From positions 1 to 64,000 of the forward strand of contig JAVKOQ010000171.1 of the NCBI GenBank assembly GCA_031835245.1: a stretch of 64,000 nucleotides of DNA. Direction: 5' to 3'. Shown here piece after piece: positions 31,191-44,545 of the stretch (the first letter of the stretch is position 1; each line of letters begins with the position of its first letter). Below the pieces are notes generated by a model. It had not been told where the DNA came from. It saw nothing but the letters and a program-made list of their open reading frames with translations, and made no database searches. The translations under genes and the position numbers were made by a program. Origin of the DNA: Balamuthia mandrillaris. Taxonomy: Eukaryota > Discosea > Longamoebia > Balamuthiidae.

Positions 31191-31692
31191 CTGCGTTCTA
31201 TAGTTGTTGTCAAATTTTTTACAATAATTTGTCCATTTTAAGAAAATATTTTATGATATTTCGGGATCTGATCGAACAATTGATTGGAAGACGACTAATT
31301 ATCGTAACGGACTCACTCTCTTCCTTGCTGTAAAACTTACACCCAAGCTGCATGCGGAGGTGTTGAAGAAGAAGAAGAAGAAGAAGAAGAAGAAGAAGAA
31401 GAACAAGAACAAGAAGAAGAAGAAGAACAAGAACAAGAAGAAGAACAAGAACAAGAACAAGAACAAGAACAAGAACAAGAACAAGAACAAGAACAAGAAC
31501 AACAAGGAGCAAGAATAGAAAAGAGAACGATAGAACGAGAAGGAGAGAGGAATGAAATAATTTGAGAGAAGAGATAAGAACAACAACAAAGAGAGAAGAG
31601 AGGAACAAGAACAAGAACAAGAACAAGAAGAACAAGTGGTGGAGATGAAAAGGGCAATAGGAATGAGATGTTCTTCATTGAAAACAAACAGC
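31191..31692. repeat. AAG/AAC microsatellite block between two minus-strand genes
   Basis: Positions 31366-31503 hold interleaved AAG and AAC trinucleotides (GAAGAACAAGAACAAG...), pyrimidine-rich on the sense strand of both neighbouring genes, and a second short patch lies at 31608-31630. Open frames through it (Leu/Val or Ser/Cys runs) are artefacts. The rest is promoter sequence of the acetyltransferase. Confidence 0.85.
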
Positions 31693-33554
31693 CTATTCTT
31701 TGGAGGAAGAAGGCAAGTCGACAGCACGTCCGTTCACAATGACCTGTTTGATGTTGCGGTCATCTCCCAAAAACAACCACTTCTCAAAGATGTCCAACAG
31801 CTCATCGCTTGAGAACACGTCGAATGGACTGCCTTCAGCCTCCGCATCCACGACCAACGCATCAAAGCTGTTGTTGAAAGGACAAAAATGAGAAGAGAGG
31901 AGAAAAGAGAGCGAAGAGAGAAGAGGTATTATACCATTTGCCCGGAAGAAAGTTGCCAGTCTCCTCCGCAAGGCCAAACACATTAGCTCCCGCCAGTGTA
32001 CATAGATAGAACGCCTCTGCAAAGGTGAGCGGCGCGTAGCCCTTCTCTTTCTTTCCCTCGCCTTCATAAAACGATATGACATTGCTGGCTGTAACCACGT
32101 TGCGTAGGGCATCCAGCATGCTGGGGCTGTATCCTCCCGAAACATCCGTTCCAACAGCGATCTTGCTCAAGCCTTTCTCCATCAAGTGCCGCACGTTCAG
32201 CACGCCGCTGTGAAGAGTGAAGTTGGAGTTGGGACAGTGGGAGATGCTTGCTCCTGTCTTCTTGAAGAGCTCAATCTCCTCCTCTGTAAGATAGATGCCG
32301 TGGGCCATGACCGTCTTCTCGGTCATCAGAGAACAGGCCTCGTAGACCTCGGCATAAGAGGAGTACTGTGGGTGGAGATCCTTTACCCAGGCCACCTCGT
32401 TCTTGTTCTCGCTGATGTGGGATTGGATGAAGAGGTCGTGCTTCTTGGCCAGAGCTCCCAAACCTTTCATCAGCTCCAAAGTGCAGGTCGGCACGAAGCG
32501 AGGGGTGAGAGCTGGTTGCACGAGCGGATCGCCCAGGGAGAGAACGTCTTGAACAAAGGCTTCCGCATCGGCGAGAGCGTCCTCTGTGCTGGCTTCGATG
32601 TAGGTTTCGGGAGAGTTTCTGTCCATGCTCACTTTGCCCACGAATGCGCGTTGTCCATACTTATGCACAGTTTCTTTGTTTTAAGAGGAACAGAGAACAA
32701 AGGAAAGAGAACCAAGAGAAGTAAAGTTAGAAACAACAAAAGAGAAAAATAAAGAGAGAAAGAAAGAGAAAAAGAGAAAGAAGTACCAGCCAAAACGCGA
32801 GTGCCTTCGCGGTGGATGGTGCCGTAGTAGGCACAGGTTGTGGTACCACTTCGAAGAGTCCTTTGAACCACTTTATCGTATACTGCATTCAAGCCAAGAA
32901 AGTTTCATAAGTAACAAGAACCACTTTGTAAGGAAATGGCAAAAGAAAACGAAAAAGAACAAAGGAGAAATGGCAAAAGAGAACGAAGGAGAGAGTGAGA
33001 GATAACCATGCACTGCAAACTCTTTTTCACCGAACTTGGCCTCAGTGGGGAACGTATACTTGTTCAACCAGTCCTACAAAGGTATCAAGCGTAAGTTACT
33101 GTGTCCAACAAGAAAGAGCAAGCAAGAGACAGGAAGAAATTGAGCGAGAGAGAGAGAGGGAGAGAGAGAGAGAGAGAGCCAGAGACAGAGTGGCAAAGAG
33201 AGTAAAAACGAAGAGAGTAAAGCCCAGAGGAGAAAGGAAACAGAGAGAGGGAGGCGTTACCAACAAACCAAGGTCCATAGCAGTGCCAGAGAATACATAT
33301 TGAGGAGCTGATAAAAACTAGTGTTAAACGACAAAAAAACAAAACCATCCTACATAAACGAGTACACAAACCATGGGTATGAGTGTCTATGAAGCCCGGA
33401 GCAAGAAAGCCTTTGGGCGGGACTTCGCGAAGGTGACAGTCAGAGGCCCATGGCAGGTCGGGATATTCCTTCTCCTTCAGCTCCTCCAAGGAAGCCTCTT
33501 TCTTGTGCAGGAACGCTATGCGACCATTATCAAAGAGACCTAAACAAGCCTTTT

Positions 33555-33597
<43 letters not shown>

Positions 33598-33762
33598 CAT
33601 AAGCTGTATTGCTTTAAAAGAGAAGAGAAGAGGAGAGAAAAAAAAGCCAAAAAAAAGAAGAACCTTTGGAAGAACTTCCAGTTTTTCAAAAGACAGAGAG
33701 TGGACGATGCTTCCTCGCCAAACGGTTCGTACGGCAGCGGTCGTTGTTGCTGTTGCGGCCAT
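31693..33762 (-). CDS. GDA: Guanine deaminase
   Basis: Seven exons: 33762-33664, 33549-33372, 33307-33261, 33073-33007, 32882-32787, 32673-31935 and 31867-31693; 466 residues against about 454 in human. Signature blocks: PGFIDTHTHAPQY (zinc ligands HxH), DLGLLDWLNKYTFP (directly restored by the exon 3/4 junction), SGTTTCAYYGTIH, QSHISENKNEV, AHGIYLTEEE and GTDVSGGYSPSML with the metal-binding Asp. It hydrolyses guanine to xanthine and ammonia in the cytosol, in purine salvage and catabolism. Choosing the donor at 33260 rather than 33268 is what keeps frame and family fit. Several introns carry sense-strand (CT)n tracts, the longest at about 33556-33594. Confidence 0.95.
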
Positions 33763-34023
33763 AGCTTCGTTTGTCTTTCTCGTCACCTCTCTTTTTTTTT
33801 TTTAATACAAATGTTGTTTATTTGCGCTATAGTGGCTGGGCTGCTCAACCTCGTAGTACCAACAGCACCTCTCTCGCTCTCCAAGAGGGCAACAGATGGA
33901 CGGTGTGCGCCCCCGCAGACACCAAAAGACACGGAGGGCTTGGCGGTAGGATGGATCCTTTTATCTCTGATGACTCGTGTCTCGGTGAAGAAAGAATGCA
34001 CCGAACAAAAACAGAATTTCGAC

Positions 34024-34071
<48 letters not shown>

Positions 34072-34221
34072 ATGCCATTGAGAAGAAGACAATTTGTCCT
34101 ACCTCCTCTTCATATTTTTAAAACAGTCCTTCTTGTGCATGTGCTGGTATTTTTTTTAATACATGCTAGTAGCCTCTTCGCGTCATCAAGGTTATGTAAT
34201 AGTGATGACATCTGAGGCCTG
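33763..34221. promoter_or_regulatory. Upstream region of guanine deaminase
   Basis: 459 bp between the deaminase start and the 3' end of the next minus-strand gene. A (GA)n tract of about 20 units at 34029-34068 gives pyrimidines on the sense strand of both flanking genes. No other feature is recognised. Confidence 0.4.
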
Positions 34222-35724
34222 TTATAAGCTGTGTCTTTCCTGGGAAGAAGTTGGCGGAAATACAATATATTGAGTTGAGGATGGCGGAGAACAAGAAGGA
34301 GGCGAAGGCGAAGAAGCAGGAGGCAGAGGTGTTGCTGTTGTTGGGGGAAGGAGTGCATCACAAGGGCGATGAGGAGGGAGAAGAACGGCAGGAGGAGAGA
34401 AAGAAGAAGCATCATTTACAACGAGAGTAGAAGATGGATAAAAGTGTTGTCGCTGGTTGTTGTTGAGCCCGTTTGGTCTTGTCGTGGAGGAGCTGAACGT
34501 GTTTTCCGTTTGTATTACTTTTGCTGTCAAACCTGGACTCTGTGATAAAAACTTGTTAACAACGAAGGAGAAAAAATGGAGCGAGAGAGAACATACGCCA
34601 ACGCTTCTGGATTTGGTTACTTGGGAAAGCTCGATGCTTCTCAGCAAGGAGTTAGAAGGTTCTCCTGTCCAATAATACATTGCAGCGGATCGAGCAGAAG
34701 CAGAAGAAGGGGGTCCTGACAACAAACCGTGAGTTGAGATGATTCTATGTGGATAAGCAGCAGAAGAAGTTGCTGATGTAGAAGAAGAGGAAGAAGAGGG
34801 GGAGGAAGAGAAAGAAATAGAAGGACAACAACAAGGAGCCGAAGACGAGGCGGGAGGTGAGGGAGAGTGAGAGTCTGTGCCAACGCAACAGCCGTCTTCG
34901 GACAGCAAACTGGCTTCCACTCTGTGCAGTTGCATCTGAAGAGCTGCTTGTTGGCTGTTCACACCTTCCACCAAAGTGGTTAAATTGTTGACGGAGGCTC
35001 GAAGTTGTCGTTGCTCTTCTAGGATGGTTTCCAGAAGTGTCACCATCAGGTTTGACGTGGAAGAGGACTCTTGCCGCATTTTTTCGAGCTCTTGTTTGCG
35101 TTCTTCGACTGTTCTGGCGATGAACAACTCATCGATCTCATCCATCCCTCCACCTTCAGAGGTGGACAATCCCTTTGCACCTCCATCATCGTTTCTCTGT
35201 TCTGTTGACTTTCGGTCTTTCCTGTTGCTGGCTTTCGGCTTCGTCTTCTTAGTTCGTTGCCTCTTTGTGGGCTTCCCCTTCGGAGTAGCTCTCTTCCTCT
35301 TCCGGGACTCCGTTTTCGTTGTGGTTTGCTTTTGCTTCATATTGGAAGAAGAAGAGATGGTGGTAGTTGTCGTTTGTGGCTGGTGTTGCTTTGTCGTTCT
35401 GTTGATAGCAGGTAGATGGCGGGAGTATTGCGTTCGTTGAAATGTCAGCGGGGATTCTGCCACGAGGTCACCCTCCAACTCGTCACTTTCATTGTCTTCG
35501 CTTTCCAAAGGAATAAACTCCTCGTCGCTTTCTTCTCGTTCGTTATAACCATCCGCTTCTTCCCTTCGTGCTTGCACTCCTTTTTCTTCTTCTTTCGCGC
35601 TCTTGTTGTTATTTTGCTCGTAGTTGCCTTTGCGGTGCATGTCTCCTAAGCAGGACAGGAGAAGCTCTTTTGTTGCTGTTGCAACGAGTTGCGGAGTTGT
35701 TGCTCCTGAACCTGCAGCAGCCAT
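34222..35724 (-). CDS. Disordered nuclear-type protein with a coiled coil, about 481 residues
   Basis: The frame is open throughout, but a 57-bp intron (34540-34596; donor GTATGT, acceptor CACAG) lies inside it in phase 0; its length is a multiple of three so the frame survives either way. The protein has an acidic Ser/Glu segment near residue 65, a basic patch rich in KRKRATPKGKP and KRQRTKKTKPK that looks like a bipartite nuclear localisation signal (about 138-165), a single amphipathic coiled coil (ERKQELEKMRQE ... LRASVNNLTTLVEGV, about 205-270), and long Ser/Pro tails. I recognise no domain. The coiled coil suggests self-association. A transcriptional or chromatin role is a guess. Confidence 0.62.
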   Translation of the reverse strand: MAAAGSGATTPQLVATATKELLLSCLGDMHRKGNYEQNNNKSAKEEEKGVQARREEADGYNEREESDEEFIPLESEDNESDELEGDLVAESPLTFQRTQYSRHLPAINRTTKQHQPQTTTTTISSSSNMKQKQTTTKTESRKRKRATPKGKPTKRQRTKKTKPKASNRKDRKSTEQRNDDGGAKGLSTSEGGGMDEIDELFIARTVEERKQELEKMRQESSSTSNLMVTLLETILEEQRQLRASVNNLTTLVEGVNSQQAALQMQLHRVEASLLSEDGCCVGTDSHSPSPPASSSAPCCCPSISFSSSPSSSSSSTSATSSAAYPHRIISTHGLLSGPPSSASARSAAMYYWTGEPSNSLLRSIELSQVTKSRSVGVCSLSLHFFSFVVNKFLSQSPGLTAKVIQTENTFSSSTTRPNGLNNNQRQHFYPSSTLVVNDASSFSPPAVLLPPHRPCDALLPPTTATPLPPASSPSPPSCSPPSSTQYIVFPPTSSQERHSL

Positions 35725-36086
35725 GACTTCTTAGGCTTGTTGTTGGTCCGGTTTGTTCTTTTTTTAAAACACAAAAAAAAAAGAAATGGAATAAAGAAAA
35801 GGGGGAGAAAAGTTACAACAAAATGGTTTGGGAGCAGAAAGGAAATACAAAAAAACCAACCGACTGCGGATTGGGAGATCAACCGTCGCCACCAACAGTC
35901 GCGTTTCCTTTGCCGTTCCGCAAGACCTAAAATATCACAGCAAGGCAAGATACCGGCAAGATGTAAGCGGAGGTGTAATTACGGAAAATCAGGAGAGACG
36001 TTACGGAAAATCAGAAAATAAGGGTCGAGCGTTGCTAAGGGATCGGAACAAGAAAGAGAAGATAACGACAAAATATAACGCACGCT
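35725..36086. other. Spacer with short direct repeats
   Basis: Contains TTACGGAAAATCAG twice (35978-35991 and 36001-36014) and the upstream region of the previous gene. No gene is apparent. Confidence 0.4.
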
Positions 36087-36718
36087 TTAGTCTGGCCGTT
36101 CCGGCAGGCTTTTCCGGTGAATCCCCCCCCACAACCCCTTAATTGGTTGTAACTTGCAGTTTGGATGACGCCTCTCTGAAAGGAGTGGTTGCTGTAGGGC
36201 TTCCAATGTGAGCGCGTTTCTTTCTTCTTCGGTTGGATGACGCCTATCTGAAAGGAGTGGTTGGTGCAGGGCTTCCAATATAAGTGCCTTTTTGGTTTTT
36301 GGTTTGAAGAGATCCAAAAGTAGAGAAGTAGAGGAAAAGCTGGAAAGAAAGTGGTTCCCAACGGGAGAGAGACAAAGAGAGAGCGAGAGAGAGCGAGAGA
36401 GAGAGAGAGAGAGAGAGAAGAAACGAGATGCTAAGAGATCAACAAGAAAAACAGAATGAAGAAAAGACCGGAATAAACACAGAAATGAAATGAAAGAACA
36501 TGTTGTCAAAAAAAACAGAAAGAAAGAGAGAAGAAAGGAGTGAGAGGAAGAACAGCTCACTCTACGACTCACAAAGGGTAGAGAGAGAGAGAAAGAGAGA
36601 GCAGAGAGTATAGACCCGAGGAAAAGAAAAACAAAAACAGACGAGAGAATAGACGTACCGAAATGTAGGGCTTCGAAACGAAAATGTAGCACAAACGAGA
36701 GCGAAAAAAGAGGCACGA

Positions 36719-36760
<42 letters not shown>

Positions 36761-36966
36761 CCATCTACCTGTCCTCCTCCTTGGAGAACCCAGCAAAAGT
36801 TGTGTTGGCAGGCGGTTGTTGCCGTTGTCGTTCGACCCAGCAGGATTACAAGCAAGCACGGTTGTAGCGGAAGTTTCCGTTGCAGCCCTGTTGTCCTTCC
36901 CCCTTCTCTCTCCACCACAACAACAAAAAAAGTGTAGCAAACGAGTAGTGCCACCACCTCCAACAT
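36087..36966 (-). CDS. Uncertain gene with a duplicated 24-residue segment at its C terminus
   Basis: The clearest part is a terminal exon on the minus strand, about 36340 down to the stop at 36087, reading LLLDLFKP then two related units LEALHQPLLSDRRHP and LEALQQPLLSERRHP about 24 codons apart. Substitutions between units are conservative (D/E, H/Q), which suggests selection on protein. Upstream at 36966 an ATG begins a frame with a hydrophobic stretch, and a donor GTAGAT lies at 36768, but I could not join the pieces through the CT-rich middle with confidence. No family is recognised. Confidence 0.3.
36160..36296. repeat. Tandem duplication of a roughly 72-bp unit
   Basis: TTGGATGACGCCTCTCTGAA at 36161 recurs as TTGGATGACGCCTATCTGAA at 36233. 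The two copies share GGAGTGGTTG and GGGCTTCCAAT and stay in register for about 50 bp before diverging. Confidence 0.85.
36721..36758. repeat. (GA)n tract
   Basis: About 18 GA dinucleotides on the plus strand, i.e. (CT)n on the minus strand. It lies in a probable intron or leader of the uncertain minus-strand gene. A similar tract sits at about 36381-36418. Confidence 0.8.
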
Positions 36967-37103
36967 TTTAAAAAAAATAAAAAAAAATAACTAAAAAGTT
37001 TCACAAAAGAAAAAGAAAAAAAGAAACCAATGCAACAACAAATGGGTGAAAAAAAAAACACACAAAGACAGCAACACATATCATGTGAGCTCCTTCTTTA
37101 CAG

Positions 37104-39746
<2,643 letters not shown>

Positions 39747-40053
39747 CTTCACCGCTTAACTTTTTTTTTGTTTACAAGCTTTCTGTGAAATGAGCTCATT
39801 GTCGGGAAGGTCCCCCAAAAAAAGCACAACCTTTGCACCTACTGCACGCCTTGTGCGCGTTCACTTTTCAAGACAGCTCCGTACACCACAAAAAGCTCCC
39901 GGCGGTGCAGAACATCGCGCAAGCACGGCAGTACTGCGGTGGCGCTTGGACATGCTAACACCAAGCACAGAGGAGAGGGGGACTTGCGAACAAAACGAAT
40001 TGGAGGCTCTTTAAAAGAAAACTACCCTGAATAACCATAAATTTAATATATGA
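39747..40053. promoter_or_regulatory. Spacer between the ZZ-GNAT gene and tRNA-Ser
   Basis: 307 bp. The left part is the minus-strand promoter with a T-tract near 39763. The AT-rich stretch ATAACCATAAATTTAATATATGA directly before the tRNA may serve as its upstream element. Confidence 0.35.
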
Positions 40054-40135
40054 GACAATGTGGCCGAGTGGTTAAGGCGACGCACTGCTAATGCGTTGGG
40101 CTCTGCCCGCGCAGGTTCGAATCCTGCCATTGTCG
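40054..40135 (+). tRNA. tRNA-Ser (anticodon GCT)
   Basis: 82 nt. GACAATG pairs with CATTGTC at the ends. The D arm contains GTGGCCGAGTGGTTAAGGC (A box), the anticodon stem/loop is CGCACTGCTAATGCG with anticodon GCT, a long variable arm typical of tRNA-Ser follows (GGGCTCTGCCC), and the T arm is GCAGGTTCGAATCCTGC (B box). CTTTTTTG follows as terminator. No intron. Confidence 0.97.
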
Positions 40136-40250
40136 ACATACTTTTTTGTTTTTGAAGCTAACAATTCGTGACGACCCGAGTGAAACACTCCTCTACTTCT
40201 CGGGACGACGCGATTTTTGCTCGATGAAACAAGAAACACAACCAGAATAG

Positions 40251-40603
40251 ATGAGAGGAGGAGTGGCTCAACTTTGTTTTCCCGGCACTTCTTCTTCCTC
40301 GTCTTCTTCTTGGTGCTATTCTTTTGCTCGTTCGTGCAACCTTCCTCGTGCCTACGACACCCCCCTCCGACTTTTCTCTTCTCGCTCCATTTTTCCCTCT
40401 TCGCCCGCATTACGCTTCATCCACACCAGCACGATGCAACAACCGCAAAGCGACGCTCACAATGTGGAGGGGAAGGATGAAGAGGAACTGACCCCTTTGG
40501 ACGTGGCTCACAACCTCCAAACGGTGAAACAACAGATCTCGGACCTTTGTCAAAAGCTTACTCTCCACAAAGAGGTAAAACGTTGATTGCGAAATTTTGT
40601 CTT

Positions 40604-40654
<51 letters not shown>

Positions 40655-41919
40655 CTTGCTCTTCTCTCTCCTTTTTCTCTTCTCTTTGTTGTCATCAAAC
40701 AACGAATCAAACAAACGAACAACACAAAATAAAAGCCAAGGTTGGTGGCTATCAGCAAGAAGAAGCCAGCCTCGTTCATCAAGGCGTGTTTCGAGGAAAC
40801 GGGACACGTCTACTTTGGAGAGAACTACGTGCAGGAACTTGTTGACAAAGCCAAACAGGTTTCTTTACTGCTCCACTATTTCTTCTTTCTTCTTCTCTGC
40901 TCTTCTTCTTTCTTCATTCTTTTTCTTCTTTCTTCCTTGTTCTTCTCTGCTTCTCTGCTTCTCTTCTCTGCTCTTCTTCTGCGCTCATTATGTTCCATTG
41001 CGTCCAAAAAGCTCCCAACAGAGTTGCAATGGCACTTTGTTGGCCATCTCCAGTCCAACAAGTGTAAGCAGCTCTGTGCTATCCCTAACTTACGTATGCC
41101 ATGCTCCTCCGCTCCTTCCGCTCTCCTCTTCTGTCTCCTGGTTCTCTTCTTTCTTCCTTATCATTCTTGTCTCTTTTCTTTGCAGACATGGTGGAAACGG
41201 TGGACAGCGTGAAGTTGGCCAAAGCGTTGAACAAAGCAGCGGCCGCCGCCACTGAGACCAGAACATCTCCGCTTAACGTCATGGTTCAGATCAATACTTC
41301 CAGCGAAGACAGTACGTTACTTCTCTCTGCTTCTCTGGTTGTCTCTATGTTGTGCTCTGCTGTTTCTTTCTCTTCTCCGCTTGTCTTCTTCGGTTTAAAG
41401 AGTTTTTCTGTAAACAACAGCAAAGAGTGGAACGACTCCAGAGACCTGTGTAGAAGTCGTGGAAGAAGTCATTCAAACCTGCCCCAATCTTCGTTTCTGT
41501 GGCTTGATGACTATCGGCCGTCCTGGTCCTTCTCCTGAAATCGATTTTAGGGTACTTCCCTCTTCTCTTCCTCTTTCTTTCTGTTTTTTTCTTTCTTTAT
41601 CTCTCTCTCTCTCTCTCTCTCTCAGCCTTTTGGCAACTGCTCTGCGTTCTCTTCTCCGTTGCTCCTTCTAACGCAACAATAAAGTTGTTGCGGGACTGTC
41701 GGAAACGACTCTGCGAGAAGCTGCAGCTCAATGAAGAGGAAGTGGAGTTGAGCATGGGCATGTCTAGCGATTATCTCACTGCTGTACGTTTCTCTCGCTT
41801 TCTCTCACTCTCTTCTTTTTTTGCTTACACGAAACACAAAACGAAAAAACCAGATTGAAGAAGGAAGTACAAACGTTCGAGTTGGCAGTTCCATCTTTGG
41901 TGCTCGCGTCTATTCTTGA
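40251..41919 (+). CDS. PLPBP: Pyridoxal-phosphate homeostasis protein (YggS/PROSC family), probably mitochondrial
   Basis: Seven exons: 40251-40574, 40736-40858, 41012-41093, 41186-41311, 41421-41551, 41685-41783 and 41854-41919; 316 residues, all in phase. Family blocks: LVAISKKKP (the lysine that binds PLP), GENYVQEL, WHFVGHLQSNK, VETVDSVKLA, VMVQINTSSEDTKSG, RFCGLMTIG, ELSMGMSSDY and STNVRVGSSIFGAR. Starting at 40251 adds about 60 residues rich in Arg, Ser and Leu without acids (FSSRSIFPSS, LRFIHTS), a convincing mitochondrial presequence; starting at the internal methionine 40434 would give the standard cytosolic length. It binds PLP and buffers vitamin B6 supply to enzymes. Introns carry sense (CT)n tracts. 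Confidence 0.95.
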
Positions 41920-42061
41920 TGCCTTGGCTTCTTCCTTTTGCTTCATGAGAGAACAACAGAGAGAGAGAGAGAGAGAGAGAAAGATTCGTTGTGGGGGAAA
42001 TAAAAAATACAAAGGAAAAAAGTATTCCAAACAACACAAAACAAAAAGAAAAAGAAAAAAA

Positions 42062-43380
42062 CTACATCAAATCACTTTCACTAAGACTATCCGAATCATA
42101 GTCGTAACTTCCATCTTCCACCTCTCTTCCTTCGTCGTGCTCGTCTTCCCAATGGTAATGCTCTTCCTCGTACTCATCATCCACATCGTTTTCCATCCGG
42201 TCTTCATCTTTTTCTTTTTGTTCCGCCTCTCTTTCTCGTTTGAAACTTTCGAGCTTGCCGTTCAGCAGTTGATGATGGCTCTTGGAGGAGGGTAAGGAGG
42301 ATGCATCACTCGTTTTGTTGACGCCGTGCTCGTTCTTCAATTTTGTCCGATAATCAGTGTCGTGGTTAGGAGTAGATTCGTTTTTGTGGATTGAAGAAGA
42401 GAGGAAAGCAAGTGAAGAGGGGAACAGAGAAGATGATTTAGTTTTGGCGAAAGGGGCAGAGTTTGTGGGAGAGGCGAAGGGGCTTTGATAAGCAGAGAGA
42501 CGACACTCCAGATCTTTTACCAAAGCCAACATGTCATTCACGAGGTCCAACGGCGAGTCTGATCCGTTCAATTTGCTGTTATTGTTAAGATGTCTATTGT
42601 GATTGTTCATCAATTTCTTGTTGTGACGAGTTTCGTGATTGTTTTCAGGAGTTAAAGTTGTTTGTTGTTGTGAAGATGGAGAAAGGGAAGAAGGAGAGGG
42701 AGAACGAGAGGAAGAGGAAGAAGAACGAAGTCTTCGTCGTCGCCGATGCCGATCGCGAGAAGAAGACGAAGTTGGTGACTTTTGTCGTCGACGAGAGGAA
42801 GAAGCAGAAAATGAAGGAGAGGCAAATGGAGAAGAAGGAGAAAGCTGATTGCGATCCTCTTCTTCTCCTCTTCCTCTTTCTTCGTCGTTTTTGTCCAAAA
42901 CATCATCGTTTGTTATTAGTTCGTTGAGAGATGATGAAGAAGCGTTATTTGGCAAAGAAGAACGTCTGCGACGTCGTGGTTGCGGCGGAGAGGGAGAAGG
43001 AGAGGAAGCATCTCCTCCAACTCGAGGCGAAGCAAGTGGAGTATGAGGAAGTGATTGCGCGCTTGTTTTTGAGTTTGTGACAGACAAAGACAGAGAAGAA
43101 GAGGATGAAGAAACGGAAGAAGCGGAAGAAAAAGGAAGAAGAGTGCCATCGGACGCAAAAGCAGAAGCGTGTCGGAGAGACTCTCTGGTTTTGAGGAGAG
43201 TCCCGCTGGCAGTTAGGAGAGGAGGAATGTTGTTGAGAAAATTGTTGTTGATCTCCATGGACAGAGGTCGTTGGTGATGTTGTTGTTGGAGCTGTTGATG
43301 ACGTGAGAGTGGAGGTGATTGGGGTATGTTGAACGAGAATGTGCCGTTGCTGTCGCTGCTCTCTCTGAGCTGTTTGTGAG

Positions 43381-43421
<41 letters not shown>

Positions 43422-44087
43422 GAGACAGAGAGAAGAGATTAATTTCTTTTGTTAAGAGCCAAAAATAAAAGAGAAACGACAAGGAAGAAGCGACAAGAAT
43501 GAAAGAAAGAAAACAAAAAGCCAGACAACAAATAGGACTGAAAGGTAAAATAGAAAGGGTACCCGGACGCCCGCCAATGCCGCTTTCCTACGTAGACTTG
43601 CGAGTTCGGACTTTTGATCTGTAAGCGACAAAAATTAAGGCATGTAAGTTCACGAATTGAAAAGAAGAACCAAGCGAAAAGAAACCATTAATTTCTTCTC
43701 GTAGTCTTTGGATGAGCTCTTCGTCTTTGGATACTCGTTCTTCGTATTCGCTGCGCAACCATGCCGTTTCCTCGATAGCTTGATCCAACTTCATCGTTAT
43801 GTCAGTGTTTGTAGCTGTTGCTTCCCTGTTTTCCAAAGAAAAAGAAGTATAGCAAGACAGAAGGTTTTGAGTTATAATTCAAAGAAAAAAGAGAAAAGAA
43901 AGAGAAAGGAGCAAAGAAGAACCGTTCGCGACGTTCAAGGTCATCATTGTCCTGTTCTAACCGCCGTCGTTGTTGCAACAGATCAACTTTTTCTTTCTTC
44001 AATGTCTCCAACTCAACCCTCATCTTTTCAATCGTGTCAGCCGCCTCCGCCGTATTTCGTTGATGTTTGATCTTGTTTTTTTTTTTA

Positions 44088-44122
<35 letters not shown>

Positions 44123-44545
44123 ACGGAAATAAGCGAAATGGAGAACAAAAAGAAACAAATAGGAGAATAGTGACAGAAGGGAACTCGAAGAAGAAAAAGA
44201 GAGAGAGAGAGGGAGAGTGGGAGAGAAGAAAATGAGAACCATGTCTTCCTCCGTTTGCGTTTTGAGCAAAGAATAAGCCCGAGTGACCTCCTGCAGCTGC
44301 TTCTCCGCACGCTGTAGCTCCGCCTCCATCTCCTCCTCTAGGGCCATGCTGGAGTCCCGAAACTCGTTGTAGGCCGCCTCCAGCTCCTCCAGCTCCTCCC
44401 TCCGCTCTCGCGCTTTTCGTTTCCAGTATTCCACCTCTTCTTGAATGGAGCCAAAGTGCAGCTTTTCTTCATCGCTCTCCTCTCCGCCTCCTCCTTTTTC
44501 GCCTCTTTCTCCCCTTTCTCCTCTCTTCTTTCGTTCTGCCATCAT
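42062..44545 (-). CDS. NudE/NDEL1 homologue, dynein-LIS1 adaptor
   Basis: Five exons: 44545-44240, 44071-43923, 43825-43686, 43618-43563 and 43369-42062; 652 residues in phase. Residues about 30-190 are the NudE coiled coil: FGSIQEEVEYWKRKA, EELEAAYNEFRDSSMALEEEMEAEL, then ITMKLDQAIEETAWLRSEYEE. The long C-terminal half is Ser/Arg-rich and disordered, but keeps LDLVNDMLALVKDLECRLSAY, matching the conserved C-terminal helix of animal and fungal NudE, and ends in an acidic tail (DYDSDSLSESDLM). NudE proteins bind LIS1 and dynein intermediate chain for nuclear movement and spindle function. It is nearly twice the usual length (about 345) because of the Ser/Pro expansion. Shares a divergent 1.06-kb region with PTB. 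Confidence 0.88.

Noticed and set aside
31219-31727. Leu-rich membrane-protein-like frame
   Set aside because: It is read through the AAG/AAC microsatellite and has no start or family support.
43077-43130. ACAGAGAAGA, the U6 core
   Set aside because: It lies in NudE coding sequence and lacks the AGCATGGCCCC and 3' stem context of U6.
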